Positions 34,921-44,718 of a stretch of 64,000 nucleotides of DNA are shown here, in pieces; within the stretch, counting starts at the first letter, position 1, and every line of letters begins with the position of its first letter. Location: the NCBI GenBank assembly GCA_051745635.1, contig JBNJEH010000002.1:76149-140148 (forward strand), read 5' to 3'. The notes beneath the pieces were generated by a model. It was not told the DNA's origin. It did not search any database and was given only the letters and a program-made list of their open reading frames with translations. Both the position numbers and the translations under genes were made by a program. This DNA comes from Brumimicrobium sp051745635. GTDB lineage: Bacteria > Bacteroidota > Bacteroidia > Flavobacteriales_D > Crocinitomicaceae.

Positions 34921-37722
34921 TTATCGTTTTAATTCTTCAGCTAAATATTTTGCTGTATGTGATGTTTTTTTCTTTTTTACGATTTCCTCCGGCTTACCTT
35001 CGGCAACTATACTACCTCCTTTACTGCCACCTTCCGGCCCGATATCAATGATATAATCGGCAAATTTAACAATATCTAAATTGTGTTCTATTACCAGAAC
35101 AGTATTCCCTTCTTCTACCAGCTTGTTGAGTACATCCAGCAACATGCGTATATCTTCAAAATGCAGCCCCGTGGAAGGCTCATCCAATATATAAATTGTT
35201 TTCCCTGTACTGCGTTTGGCGAGCTCTGCGGCCAATTTTATACGTTGCGCCTCTCCCCCGGACAGCGTAGTTGAAGGTTGTCCCAGCTTGACATACCCGA
35301 GCCCCACCGACTTTAATGTGGAGACAATCCGGTGAATTTTGGGAATGGGCTCAAAAAACACTTCGGCGTCGTCAATAGTCATATCCAACACGTCAAATAT
35401 GGATTGCCCCTTGTACCGAACCTCCAGTGTTTCGCGGTTGTATCGTTTTCCTTTGCACGTTTCGCACTCCACGTACACGTCGGGCAAAAAATTCATCTCA
35501 ATTTGTTTGAGACCTCCTCCTTTACAGGTTTCGCAGCGCCCTCCTTTTACATTAAAAGAGAAACGACCGGGTTTATATCCGCGAATTTGCGCTTCAGGCA
35601 ATCTGGCAAACAAACTGCGAATTTCATCGAAAACCTTTGTATATGTTGCGGGATTTGACCGCGGTGTCCTGCCAATCGGACTCTGATTGATTTCAATCAC
35701 TTTATCCAGCGCCTCCAGACCTTCTATTTTCTTATAGGGAAGTGGTTTCTTTACTCCTTTGTAAAAGTGCGCATTCAGAATGGGATACAAGGTCTGGTTA
35801 ATTAATGTCGATTTCCCACTTCCCGAAACGCCGGTCACACATGTAAACGTACCCAATGGAATGGTCATTTTGACATTTTTCAGGTTGTGCCCCGAGGCTC
35901 CTTTGAGTACGAGTTTATTTTTATTGCCCTTTCGGCGTTTTTCCGGCATTGGAATGGCCCGTTCATTATTGAGGTATTGAGCAGTTAAAGAACCTGACTT
36001 CAAGGTGTTTTTGTAGTCTGTAGCACTGAGAATAGCTCCACCATGCACTCCCGCACCGGGCCCGATATCTACAATAAAATCAGCCGACTCAATCATTTCC
36101 CTGTCGTGTTCCACAACGATAACGGAGTTTCCCGCATCGCGCAACTGTTTCAACGAGTCGATCAAACGCGTATTATCCCGTTGGTGAAGGCCAATGCTCG
36201 GTTCGTCGAGAACGTACAAAACATTCATCAATTCTGAACCAATTTGTGTTGCCAGTCGAATGCGCTGCCCCTCCCCGCCGGAAAGTGTTCTTGCAGAGCG
36301 ATTTAATGTTAAATAATCGAGTCCTACGGCGAGAATAAAAGAAAGCCGGTCATTGATTTCCTTGAGGATTTCCTTTCCGATTTTCATTTCATTTTTCGAT
36401 AGTTTTCCGGGCAATTGTTTAAAAAAAGCTGCCAATTCCACAATATCCAGCTGCACGAGCTCGCCGATATGCCTTTCTTCGATTTTAAAATAGTGTGCCG
36501 CTTTATTCAAGCGAGAGCCCTCACATTTTGGACACGTTTTTTTGTTCATAAACGACTGTGCCCATCGCGTTACTTTTCTTGAATGTTTTTCCTCAAAATG
36601 ACGCGTCATAAAATCAACCACTCCCTCAAAAGCAGGCATGTTGTTCCCCGAACGATCCCTGCTCGCTTCACGTCCATAAAGAATCGTCGTCATCACTTCC
36701 TCAGGGATTTCCGCCAGCGGTGTATTCAGCGTGTATCCTTCAGCTTCCAACACATCTCCCAGCTTATCAAATATCCAGGTACGTTTGAATTTGCCTAATG
36801 GTGCCAACCCTCCCTTTTTAATGGATAACTTCGGATCGGGAATTATTTTTTTCATATCGATAACGGAAACCTCTCCTAGTCCGCTGCAATTGGAACAAGC
36901 TCCGTAAGGTGAATTAAATGAAAACAAATTCGGTTCGGGTTCGGGATAACTGATTCCAGAGGTCGGGCACATCAGGGATCGGCTGTAGAATCGAACTTCC
37001 TCCGTCTCATATTTGTTCAGCATCATCGATTTATCACCGTGTTTCATGGTCGCCTCCACGGCACTTTTTAACCTTTGGCGGTCCGATTTATCGACTTTTA
37101 CGCGATCCACGACCATTTCGATATCGTGAATTTTGTAGCGATCGAGTTTCATACCGCTCTTAATGTCGCGTATTTCACCATCCACGCGCACTTTCGTGAA
37201 TCCCTTTTTTCGGATTTTCTCAAAAAGTTCGCGATAATGACCCTTCCGTCCTTTAATTAAGGGCGCCAGGAAGACAACTTTTTCGCCGTTAAATTCTTTT
37301 AGAATGAGGTCGACAATCTGGTCATCGGAATATTTAACCATTTTTTCACCCGAAACGTACGAATAAGCCGTTCCCAGTCGTGCAAACAACAACCGCATAA
37401 AATCGTACACTTCGGTGATCGTCCCCACCGTGGAGCGCGGATTTTTAGAAACTGTTTTTTGTTCGATCGAAATCACGGGTGAAAGCCCTTCAATTTTATC
37501 GACTTTAGGCCGGTCCATTCCCGAAAGAAATTGTCTTGCGTAAGAAGAAAAAGTTTCAATATATCGACGCTGTCCTTCTGCAAAAATAGTGTCGAAAGCG
37601 AGAGAGGATTTCCCACTACCACTCAATCCTGTAAATACGACCAGCCGATTTCTCGGAATTTGAATATCAATATTCTTCAGATTGTGCTCCTCAGCTCCGT
37701 ATATTTCAATGTTTTCACTCAT
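34921..37722 (-). CDS. uvrA: Excinuclease ABC subunit A
   Basis: UvrA recognises bulky DNA lesions and loads UvrB. The 933-residue protein has two ABC ATPase modules: the first with FTGLSGSGKSSLAFDTI, the second with VTGVSGSGKSTLINQTL, and the signature sequences LSGGEGQRIRLATQIG and LSGGEAQRIKLAAELA. The zinc finger in the second half is intact (CETCKGGG, then VYVECETCKG). In the N-terminal finger the first CxxC reads CPTSG, with one cysteine replaced by serine. The other pair (CSNCSG) is present. It overlaps the upstream transglycosylase by 4 bp. uvrC is also in this window at 54.5 kb. Confidence 0.97.
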   Translation of the reverse strand: MSENIEIYGAEEHNLKNIDIQIPRNRLVVFTGLSGSGKSSLAFDTIFAEGQRRYIETFSSYARQFLSGMDRPKVDKIEGLSPVISIEQKTVSKNPRSTVGTITEVYDFMRLLFARLGTAYSYVSGEKMVKYSDDQIVDLILKEFNGEKVVFLAPLIKGRKGHYRELFEKIRKKGFTKVRVDGEIRDIKSGMKLDRYKIHDIEMVVDRVKVDKSDRQRLKSAVEATMKHGDKSMMLNKYETEEVRFYSRSLMCPTSGISYPEPEPNLFSFNSPYGACSNCSGLGEVSVIDMKKIIPDPKLSIKKGGLAPLGKFKRTWIFDKLGDVLEAEGYTLNTPLAEIPEEVMTTILYGREASRDRSGNNMPAFEGVVDFMTRHFEEKHSRKVTRWAQSFMNKKTCPKCEGSRLNKAAHYFKIEERHIGELVQLDIVELAAFFKQLPGKLSKNEMKIGKEILKEINDRLSFILAVGLDYLTLNRSARTLSGGEGQRIRLATQIGSELMNVLYVLDEPSIGLHQRDNTRLIDSLKQLRDAGNSVIVVEHDREMIESADFIVDIGPGAGVHGGAILSATDYKNTLKSGSLTAQYLNNERAIPMPEKRRKGNKNKLVLKGASGHNLKNVKMTIPLGTFTCVTGVSGSGKSTLINQTLYPILNAHFYKGVKKPLPYKKIEGLEALDKVIEINQSPIGRTPRSNPATYTKVFDEIRSLFARLPEAQIRGYKPGRFSFNVKGGRCETCKGGGLKQIEMNFLPDVYVECETCKGKRYNRETLEVRYKGQSIFDVLDMTIDDAEVFFEPIPKIHRIVSTLKSVGLGYVKLGQPSTTLSGGEAQRIKLAAELAKRSTGKTIYILDEPSTGLHFEDIRMLLDVLNKLVEEGNTVLVIEHNLDIVKFADYIIDIGPEGGSKGGSIVAEGKPEEIVKKKKTSHTAKYLAEELKR

Positions 37723-38660
37723 AAATTATTCTTGATCGTGTCTTTCATAACCGCTGAAGTTATAGCGTTGTTCGATTCCTCGGGCAAAATTAACTTCAAC
37801 GTATCTCCATCCCTTACTTTCAAGTAAGATTGTCGAATCCACGGATTGAGTTGACGCGTGGTTTTGTAGAGGACACCGTTTTTCTTCGACCATTCAACCA
37901 GGTCATCTATATCATCGATAACTTCAACTTCACGAACTTTACGTGCCGGGTACATTTGTTCCCGACTCAGGTTAAAACCATACTGTTCGGGATTTTTCAT
38001 AATCAATTTAACGGCCAATATGCGAAAAACGTAGCGATGCGTTTCAGCGTTTAAATGTAAATCGGCATAATTCTTCACCGCTTGATGTTCCAGGGCGTTT
38101 TTAATTCCTCTCACCCCCCGATTGTAAGCGGCAGCTGCCAGCAACCAAGAATCCAGCTCCTCGTAGGCATTGCGCAAATACTGACACGCTACACGGGTGC
38201 TTTTTTTTACGTGAAGCCGCTCGTCGATCTCACCATTGACAATCAACCCATATTGACGGGCTGTTTCCGGCATCAGCTGCCAAAATCCGCGCGCTCCGGC
38301 AGGACTTCTCACCTGCATCAATCCGCTCTCAACAATGCTGATATAGATTAAATCTTCCGGAACATCGTGTGCTTTAAAAACTTCTCTCATCTCCGGAAAC
38401 CAACGATTTGCTCGCTTCATAAATAAGATCGTATTGGAATGCCAGAAGTTATTTATGATTAATTCCCGGTCAAATCGTTCGATCAAATCCCGCTTGTCAA
38501 GCGTCAGCTTTTCGCCTGCAAATTGAATGCTTTCGGGAACGTCAGGAATTTCAAAATGACGCAACTCAGGTTTCTTCACGGTTTTCGACAACTGTGGCTG
38601 TTCTCGCTGCTCACATGCAGTCAAAATTGCACAACACAATAGCTGTATCATCAACTTCAT
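37719..38660 (-). CDS. Lytic transglycosylase (SLT/MltD-like), lipoprotein
   Basis: A 313-residue periplasmic peptidoglycan-cleaving enzyme. The lipobox is ILTAC (cysteine near residue 16). The SLT domain (about 85-220) shows the catalytic glutamate in ISIVESGL, followed by SPAGARGFWQLMPETARQYG and LLAAAAYNRGVRGIKNAL. The C-terminal section (VEWSKKNGVLYKTTRQLNPW) is like MltD proteins before their LysM part, but LysM is not obvious. It cuts the glycan chain forming 1,6-anhydro ends. It is the first gene of the operon with uvrA and LOG. Confidence 0.9.
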   Translation of the reverse strand: MKLMIQLLCCAILTACEQREQPQLSKTVKKPELRHFEIPDVPESIQFAGEKLTLDKRDLIERFDRELIINNFWHSNTILFMKRANRWFPEMREVFKAHDVPEDLIYISIVESGLMQVRSPAGARGFWQLMPETARQYGLIVNGEIDERLHVKKSTRVACQYLRNAYEELDSWLLAAAAYNRGVRGIKNALEHQAVKNYADLHLNAETHRYVFRILAVKLIMKNPEQYGFNLSREQMYPARKVREVEVIDDIDDLVEWSKKNGVLYKTTRQLNPWIRQSYLKVRDGDTLKLILPEESNNAITSAVMKDTIKNNL

Positions 38661-38682
38661 TTAACGCTTTTTTTAGGGAACA

Positions 38683-38690
38683 CAAAAATA
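38683..38690 (-). promoter_or_regulatory. -7 box of the transglycosylase-uvrA-LOG operon
   Basis: On the minus strand TATTTTTG matches TAnnTTTG, about 22 bp before the ATG at 38660. No TTG lies at 17-23 nt upstream, so only the -7 half of the promoter is supported. Confidence 0.5.
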
Positions 38691-38794
38691 GTTATTTATC
38701 TCGCAGTGAGAAGTAAAATCAATTCAACCTCATGTTATGTATTTTGATGATTTTTAAAGGTCTTTATCAGACTTATACTACAAAATTTTCAGAG

Positions 38795-39865
38795 TCAATT
38801 TTTAGCATTCTCTTTAATCGTAGTGCGATAGAGCGCCAGAAATACCAACACAAAAAAAGCGAGCCCAATCCAGGCGAAATGAACCTGACCCGATAAAATC
38901 CAACTTCCGAGAAGGATCGCTAACAAGAAAGATGCGGCACTGATCATTGCAAAAACCAACCATACGCGAAAATCCGACAAACCTCTGTACACCAGGTGAT
39001 GTGTAGTATGATCCTTGCCTCCGACCATTGGAGAAACGCCTCTTTTCAGGCGATTGATCACCACGGTGAGCGTGTCAGCAGCAGCAGGTGCAAAAGCGAC
39101 CAGAGCCAGTAAAAGTCCGCTCCAAGAAGGCAATTCCATCTGAGCCGGTACATTCCACAATCCCTGAATGGCAAAAAAGCCCACATACAGTCCGATAAAC
39201 TGACTTCCCGTATCTCCCATAAACATGCGTGAAGGATTGACATTATAAAAGAGAAAACCAACGATGGCTCCAATTTCGGCAACTACGATGATTACCCAAA
39301 AGCTAAAATGAAAATCAGCCATCATTAAGCTCGTAAACATACAAGCCAATAAAATAAAAAGGGATACGGTCGCCGTAATGCCATCCATATTGTCCAGCAT
39401 ATTGAGGCTGTTCATCACAATGACGATCCAAACTACAGTGATGATTGCGTCGAGCGTCTCTTGATGGAACAACTGAATCACGCTACCTGTGCCAGCCACG
39501 ATAATTCCACATAAAATCTGACCACCCAGCTTCAATAGCGGCTTTGTATTATAGGCATCATCGGCCAGACCAATTCCAAAAGCCACAGCTGAAGCCAGCA
39601 TCAACCCAATAAATTGCGTGTTGTCAAAAATAGAATCCCCTTGATGATAAGAAGCGTAAAAGACCGTGGTAATCATAAATGTAATGTACATACTGATCCC
39701 TCCAAGCGAAGGTTTTGATTCATTGCTCCAGCGCACTAATACGTCATTTTTGTTGCGAATCCCCAGGTTTCGCGAGAATTTCAGCAATAACCGATTGATC
39801 AGCCACGATATCAATACAGCACCGATAAAAAAAGCAGTAATTTCTAAAAAGTAGTTTTCTAACAC
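38795..39865 (-). CDS. MraY/WecA-family undecaprenyl-phosphate sugar-1-phosphate transferase
   Basis: A 356-residue polytopic membrane enzyme with about 10-11 hydrophobic segments. It has the family motifs of the glycosyltransferase-4 (WecA/TagO) group: the aspartates of GIGLADDAYNTKPL, the NMLDNMDGITATVS motif, FLFYNVNPSRMFMGDTGSQFIG (loop with catalytic residues), and the His-rich loop GKDHTTHHLVYRG. It transfers a sugar-1-phosphate, often GlcNAc-1-P, to undecaprenyl phosphate, starting EPS or O-antigen synthesis. It is the last gene of the asnB-GT4-wza-wzc-rfbC-wecA operon. Confidence 0.9.
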   Translation of the reverse strand: MLENYFLEITAFFIGAVLISWLINRLLLKFSRNLGIRNKNDVLVRWSNESKPSLGGISMYITFMITTVFYASYHQGDSIFDNTQFIGLMLASAVAFGIGLADDAYNTKPLLKLGGQILCGIIVAGTGSVIQLFHQETLDAIITVVWIVIVMNSLNMLDNMDGITATVSLFILLACMFTSLMMADFHFSFWVIIVVAEIGAIVGFLFYNVNPSRMFMGDTGSQFIGLYVGFFAIQGLWNVPAQMELPSWSGLLLALVAFAPAAADTLTVVINRLKRGVSPMVGGKDHTTHHLVYRGLSDFRVWLVFAMISAASFLLAILLGSWILSGQVHFAWIGLAFFVLVFLALYRTTIKENAKN

Positions 39866-39875
39866 GTAGCCCTAA

Positions 39876-40421
39876 TTAAAATGGGGAGACAAAGTTACTA
39901 AAATTCGTGTAATCCTTATCTTTTTCAGCTATTAAGGGATTGTTAATTCCCCAATCAATATTCAATTCGGGGTCGTTCCACAAGAGTCCGCCCTCATGAT
40001 CTGGTGCATATAAATCCGTACACTTATAGCTAAAAATGGTGTGATCTTCCAGTGTAACAAAACCGTGTGCAAACCCTTCCGGTACATATAATTGTTTTTT
40101 ATTGTCGCCACTTAAACGGACGGCAATGTGTTGGCCATAAGTGGGCGATTTCTTCCTGATATCTACGGCGACATCGAGTACAGAGCCATGCACGACGCGT
40201 ACTAATTTCCCCTGTGCAAAAGGCGGCTGTTGGAAGTGCAACCCCCGAAGTACCCCACGATGCGATTTCGACTCATTGTCCTGCACAAATTTTGGAGTAG
40301 TTCCTAATTCTTCTGCCCAACTTTTTGAGTTAAATGACTCAAAAAAATAGCCGCGATCATCACCGAACACCTGCGGTTCGATCACTATCACACCATCAAT
40401 TGCTGTCTGTTGTACCTTCAC
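39876..40421 (-). CDS. rfbC: dTDP-4-dehydrorhamnose 3,5-epimerase
   Basis: RmlC epimerises dTDP-4-keto-6-deoxyglucose at C3 and C5 in dTDP-rhamnose synthesis. The 181-residue cupin protein has GDDRGYFFESF, the catalytic His in RGVLRGLHFQ, VRVVHGSVLDVAVDIRKKSP, YVPEGFAHGF, and the catalytic Tyr region SYKCTDLYAPDHEGGL. In the same operon are wzc and the WecA-like gene. rmlA and rmlB are not in the window. An RmlD-like protein lies elsewhere (15.0-15.9 kb). Confidence 0.96.
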   Translation of the reverse strand: MKVQQTAIDGVIVIEPQVFGDDRGYFFESFNSKSWAEELGTTPKFVQDNESKSHRGVLRGLHFQQPPFAQGKLVRVVHGSVLDVAVDIRKKSPTYGQHIAVRLSGDNKKQLYVPEGFAHGFVTLEDHTIFSYKCTDLYAPDHEGGLLWNDPELNIDWGINNPLIAEKDKDYTNFSNFVSPF

Positions 40422-40426
40422 TTCAA

Positions 40427-42769
40427 TTATCGTTTACGTTTGAACCAGCGCCTTTGCTTTTCATCAGAATAATAACCTCCATAACCGTAGCCGTAAGCAC
40501 TTTTAGACATCGATTCGGCATTGAGCACGACGTTGAGGTGTTGAATTTCCTTTGGATCGGCAATGTCCACTACATTTTTGACAAAGTTCCTTTTTGAATA
40601 GTTGGCTTTAAATACGTAAATAGGGATATCTACTTTTGAGAGCACATTGATTCCGTCTGAAACCAGACCAACGGGCGGATTGTCAATAATCACCATATCG
40701 TAATTCTCGCTGAGCACTTGCAAAACCTCATCAAACTGATCACTCAAAATCAACTCCGATGGATTTGGCGGTATCGGACCTGCAGAAACATAAGATAAAT
40801 GCTCAAGCTGGGTAGTGTTGATGACACTGTCAATCGATGCGTGACCGGCCAGCACGTTACTCATACCCGCGGAGTTATCACCATTAAAACCGAGGTGTAC
40901 TTTCGGTTTTCTCAAATCAAGATCCAAAATGACTACAGTTTTACCGCTCATAGCAATTATCGCTCCCAGATTGAGCGTAATAAATGTTTTTCCTTCTCCG
41001 GAAATAGAGGAAGTTACTGCAATTGTTCGCGCGCTTTTATCGACAAAAGATAAATTTGTTCGGATGGTCCTGAATGACTCGCTCACCCTGGATTTTGGTG
41101 CATTTGAAACCAGTAGTTGCGAATGCTCCATTTTCTGCCGAACTTTGGGAACAGCTCCGAGCACGCCGATATTCGAAGGCATAACCTTTCGCAACTCACT
41201 GATATCATTGATTTCATCAAACTTCAGGTATTTAATCAGCAATAATCCGAAACTTAAACTGAGTCCAAAGAAGCTGGCAATACCATAAATAATTTTGCTC
41301 TTGGGAGCAATTGGAGAAACGGGTTTTGAGGGAGGGTTCAAAATTTTATTTTGAGGCGCATATCCCGCATTCGAGATTGAATACAATACTTTCTTTTCAG
41401 TGAGCAAGGTGTAATACTTTTCATTGAGTTTCTGTATATTTTTTAGTCGCGACAATTCCATCTGTTTTTCGGGCAGATCGTAGTACTGTTCTTCCAATCG
41501 CTGGATCTCCTTTTGGATAACCGACAGCTTATTTTCGAGGCGCCCATTAATCGTTTTGATGATTTTATTGATGTAATTGACCCGACTCTCAATCCTTCTG
41601 TTCATTTTTTCAATCCCCTGATGGTCGTCCGTCACTTGATAACTCAGATCCTCTTTGCGTTCGATCAATTCTTGTAAAGTCGTCACCTGGTCGTCCAGAC
41701 TTGATTCAAAAGATTTGCCCAGCAATTGCGGTATCAGTTGATAAATTTCCAGGCTATTTGGTTCACTGGATAATTCGGCTTTGAGCATTTCGAGGGTGCG
41801 CAATTCACTTTTAACCTCGTATTCATCTTGCATGAACTGATCGAGCTTCTCTTCTACAGATTCGCTGTAAGTCTCCGCATTAGGAAGACTTTCACGTCGC
41901 TGAAAAGCCATGATATTATCTTTGGATTCGCTCAGCTCGCGCTGCAATGAATCCAGTTGTACACTAATGAAGGAAAGTACGTTTTCGGCACTCTCTTTCT
42001 TAAAATCTTCATCGTATTCAAAAAAGTTTGCGCCCACGGATTGAACGACATCTTGTGCAAATCGGGCGTTGTGGCTTTCAAACTTGATTTCAATTGTCTT
42101 GGCGCTGGGATCAATAGGTGTCACTTTTAAGTTGCGAATGGAACGCGCCACCAAAATATCGAGGTTATTAAACTCAAAATAAAGTTGATTCGTCGAATTA
42201 TCATTGACGAACTTCTGCCAGTTGGTCACCTTTGGCGTGATATCAAAATAGCGCGTTTCGAGGCGCTCGTTGGGCTTGCATTTCCATTGTTCTGTACCCT
42301 GCTGATCAAGACTAATAACGATCTCATCACCATCAACCGATACAAAGAGTGGTTGATGGCAAAGCGAAGAGTCTTTCAACGCGTGCGGAACGACGGTAAA
42401 ATTGCTGTGCCCGTACCTCGTTTCAGTGAGGACATCACCTTCTGCGTAGTAACTTACGTAGAGGTGCAAGTCGCGAATCGCCCGTCTGAAAAGCAATTCT
42501 GATCGCAGTAGTTCGATTTCTTTGGATATTGAAGACTCCTCGTCTAACTTTTTAAAATCTAAGACATCTGCCCCCTGATTTTCAGAACTTATCTGAATCA
42601 GCATGTGCGATTCATAAACAGGTTTTGTGTATCTCAGATAGAAAAAAGCACCCGACAAACAAAGACCGAGTAAAACAAAAATCCAATACCAATTGCGCCG
42701 AAAAACGATACGGATAACATCCATATCAATATTAAAAATTCCCGCTATTTTATCCTGTTCAGTATTCAT
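40427..42769 (-). CDS. wzc: Polysaccharide co-polymerase/tyrosine autokinase (Wzc type)
   Basis: A 780-residue inner-membrane protein for capsule or EPS export and chain-length control. Residues 1-90 have the Wzz domain with the first membrane segment (WYWIFVLLGLCLSGAFFYL). Residues 200-480 are coiled coil. The second membrane segment is at about 490-510, and the BY-kinase domain follows: Walker A SSISGEGKTFITLNL, Walker A' ILDLDLRKPKVH, Walker B VIIDNPPVG. The C-terminal tail has five tyrosines (residues 759-767, AYGYGYGGYYSD), the likely autophosphorylation cluster, and a very basic end. The partner Wza is immediately upstream. Confidence 0.95.
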   Translation of the reverse strand: MNTEQDKIAGIFNIDMDVIRIVFRRNWYWIFVLLGLCLSGAFFYLRYTKPVYESHMLIQISSENQGADVLDFKKLDEESSISKEIELLRSELLFRRAIRDLHLYVSYYAEGDVLTETRYGHSNFTVVPHALKDSSLCHQPLFVSVDGDEIVISLDQQGTEQWKCKPNERLETRYFDITPKVTNWQKFVNDNSTNQLYFEFNNLDILVARSIRNLKVTPIDPSAKTIEIKFESHNARFAQDVVQSVGANFFEYDEDFKKESAENVLSFISVQLDSLQRELSESKDNIMAFQRRESLPNAETYSESVEEKLDQFMQDEYEVKSELRTLEMLKAELSSEPNSLEIYQLIPQLLGKSFESSLDDQVTTLQELIERKEDLSYQVTDDHQGIEKMNRRIESRVNYINKIIKTINGRLENKLSVIQKEIQRLEEQYYDLPEKQMELSRLKNIQKLNEKYYTLLTEKKVLYSISNAGYAPQNKILNPPSKPVSPIAPKSKIIYGIASFFGLSLSFGLLLIKYLKFDEINDISELRKVMPSNIGVLGAVPKVRQKMEHSQLLVSNAPKSRVSESFRTIRTNLSFVDKSARTIAVTSSISGEGKTFITLNLGAIIAMSGKTVVILDLDLRKPKVHLGFNGDNSAGMSNVLAGHASIDSVINTTQLEHLSYVSAGPIPPNPSELILSDQFDEVLQVLSENYDMVIIDNPPVGLVSDGINVLSKVDIPIYVFKANYSKRNFVKNVVDIADPKEIQHLNVVLNAESMSKSAYGYGYGGYYSDEKQRRWFKRKR

Positions 42770-42776
42770 TACACAG

Positions 42777-43553
42777 TTACAACGATAGAATCACTGATAT
42801 CACGACAATAGCCGAGGAAATCAATGAAATGATCGGAGCTGTTTCCTTCAAGAGCTCGCGCGACAGTTGTTTTGTTGGTTCAACATATATAAAATCATTC
42901 GACTGAACAATCATGTCGGCATATTTCAACCCATCCATGGTACTCAGGTCGATGAGATAAACCTTCCGTTCTCCTTCCTGCTTTCGCATTACTTTTATCA
43001 CTTTGGCTTTTCCGCGTTCCGTTATCCCTCCGGCCAGTGCAATAGCCTCCATCAATGTGGTATTGTTATTGGTAATCGGAACCACCTTGGCATCGCCGCC
43101 CGTACCCGGAAAAACGATTACTCTTCTGTTTGTCACCTCCACTAAAACGAATGGATTGCGGTATTGCTTTCCATAGAGCTCAGCGAGTTTCTCCTGACAT
43201 TCAACAATGCTCAAACCTTCAAGCTGCACCGTCCCCACGATGGGCAATTCTACGGTTCCGTCATTCCGCACCAGATATTCGATATCGCCCCCCGACCCAA
43301 GCCGATTTTCCGATTGTCCATCTTCCGAAATACCGGACATCACCTCGACGATACGCTTTCCTTCTTCCGCATACATCGTAAAACGGATTTTATCATCCGG
43401 CGAGATGCGGTAGGCATCTGATGGCGACAAAGGAATATCCTCTCTAATCGCTTCATCATCATCCTGAAACATGATATGACTGTTCACTCCGCAACTGCCG
43501 AGTAAAACAATACCTGCAACGGCAAATATAAATTTGTAAAACGTACTATTCAT
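42777..43553 (-). CDS. wza: Polysaccharide export outer-membrane lipoprotein (Wza-like)
   Basis: A 258-residue protein with a lipobox (IVLLGSC) and the polysaccharide export domain. DAYRISPDDKIRFTMYAEEG opens that domain, followed by RNDGTVELPIVGTVQLEGLSI and a SLBB-like part (RVIVFPGTGGDAKVVP, LMEAIALAGG). The C-terminus has a hydrophobic stretch (IISLISSAIVVISVIL), as in some Bacteroidota Wza proteins. It forms an outer-membrane multimer through which Wzc passes the polymer. It starts 4 bp inside the upstream glycosyltransferase gene and ends 7 bp before wzc. Confidence 0.94.
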   Translation of the reverse strand: MNSTFYKFIFAVAGIVLLGSCGVNSHIMFQDDDEAIREDIPLSPSDAYRISPDDKIRFTMYAEEGKRIVEVMSGISEDGQSENRLGSGGDIEYLVRNDGTVELPIVGTVQLEGLSIVECQEKLAELYGKQYRNPFVLVEVTNRRVIVFPGTGGDAKVVPITNNNTTLMEAIALAGGITERGKAKVIKVMRKQEGERKVYLIDLSTMDGLKYADMIVQSNDFIYVEPTKQLSRELLKETAPIISLISSAIVVISVILSL

Positions 43554-44718
43554 GTTTTAACAACGCTTTATAGTATTTATCCATATCATCAACCAATCGC
43601 TGATAACTAAATTGTTGACGAACAAACTGCTGTCCAAAAGTACCATACTTTTCCCGCAATTCCACATTTTCAACAAGTAAACGGAGTTTTTCGACATAAG
43701 TTTCAATATTGGTCCTTTTTATCACAAACCCCGATTCACCGTCGATCACAATATCGCTGACACCCCCTACATCGGTTGATATTACCGGTAATCCGGAGGC
43801 CTGTGCCTCAATCAGACTAACGGGTGTCCCTTCATTTTTCGAAGTCAAACACATGATGTCCATGCCTGCATTAAACGCAGCAATATCAAGAATCCAGGAG
43901 GTCATCGTAATCTTTAAAGTCTCCGAGGTAAAATCCTTCAACCGATGCTCTATAGCTGAACGTTCCCCGCCATCGCCAACAATAAATACGCGCAGTGGCC
44001 GGTCAACTGTTTCTGCGAGCCGTTCAATCACATCTAAAAAATAGGTATGGTCTTTTATCGGTGCCAAACGTCCTACAATCGCCAGCGCAATTTCATTTTC
44101 TTCGATATTGTACTGCGCGCGAACCGCTTCTCTTTTCGACTTTCGTGCTTCCACAAAACGTTCTAATTCAAAACCCAGCGGAATCATTTGAATTTTACTC
44201 GCCGGTGCAATCTTATGCTCTTCGCTCAGCTCAATTTTTTGTTGTTTACTGATGGCTATAATCCCCGAAGCATTTTTAGCCAGGCGGCGCTCTATATTTT
44301 TAAAGAATTCGGTTTTAAATTTTCCAAAATAAGAATGAAAAACATGTCCATGAAAAGTATGCACAACTACTGGAACAGAGAGTGCCTGAGCCGCTAACCG
44401 ACCCAATAACCCCGCTTTTGAAGCATGTGTATGAACAATGTCAGGGTCGTATTCCCGTATGATTTGTTTTATTCTGCGATAAGCCTTACGATCCTTTACT
44501 GGCTGAATAGAGCGCGACAATTCGGGAATAATAATCGGTTCTATGCCGTGAGTCTTCAATATGTGCAGCGAATCTTTTTCGTCCTCGTCCGGAACGCCGC
44601 CAATCAAAATGGTCTCATACTCCGCGGGAAGATAACGCGTAAGGTACGTGGCGTTAAAGGTCGGACCACCAATATTGAACCGATTGACAATCCGTACTAT
44701 TTTAATTTTTCGCTCCAT
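43546..44718 (-). CDS. Glycosyltransferase family 4 protein
   Basis: A 390-residue GT-B enzyme. The N-terminal domain has RIVNRFNIGGPTFNATYL (donor-loop Gly region) and HTFHGHVFHSYFG; the C-terminal domain has VGRLAPIKDHTYF and the NEGTPVSLIEAQASGLPVIS E-x7-E-type motif. It probably adds a hexose to the growing EPS repeat on the lipid carrier. It overlaps wza at its 3' end by 8 bp. Its 5' end overlaps the 3' end of asnB by 22 bp, so all these genes are coupled. Donor and acceptor are unknown. Confidence 0.92.
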   Translation of the reverse strand: MERKIKIVRIVNRFNIGGPTFNATYLTRYLPAEYETILIGGVPDEDEKDSLHILKTHGIEPIIIPELSRSIQPVKDRKAYRRIKQIIREYDPDIVHTHASKAGLLGRLAAQALSVPVVVHTFHGHVFHSYFGKFKTEFFKNIERRLAKNASGIIAISKQQKIELSEEHKIAPASKIQMIPLGFELERFVEARKSKREAVRAQYNIEENEIALAIVGRLAPIKDHTYFLDVIERLAETVDRPLRVFIVGDGGERSAIEHRLKDFTSETLKITMTSWILDIAAFNAGMDIMCLTSKNEGTPVSLIEAQASGLPVISTDVGGVSDIVIDGESGFVIKRTNIETYVEKLRLLVENVELREKYGTFGQQFVRQQFSYQRLVDDMDKYYKALLKHE

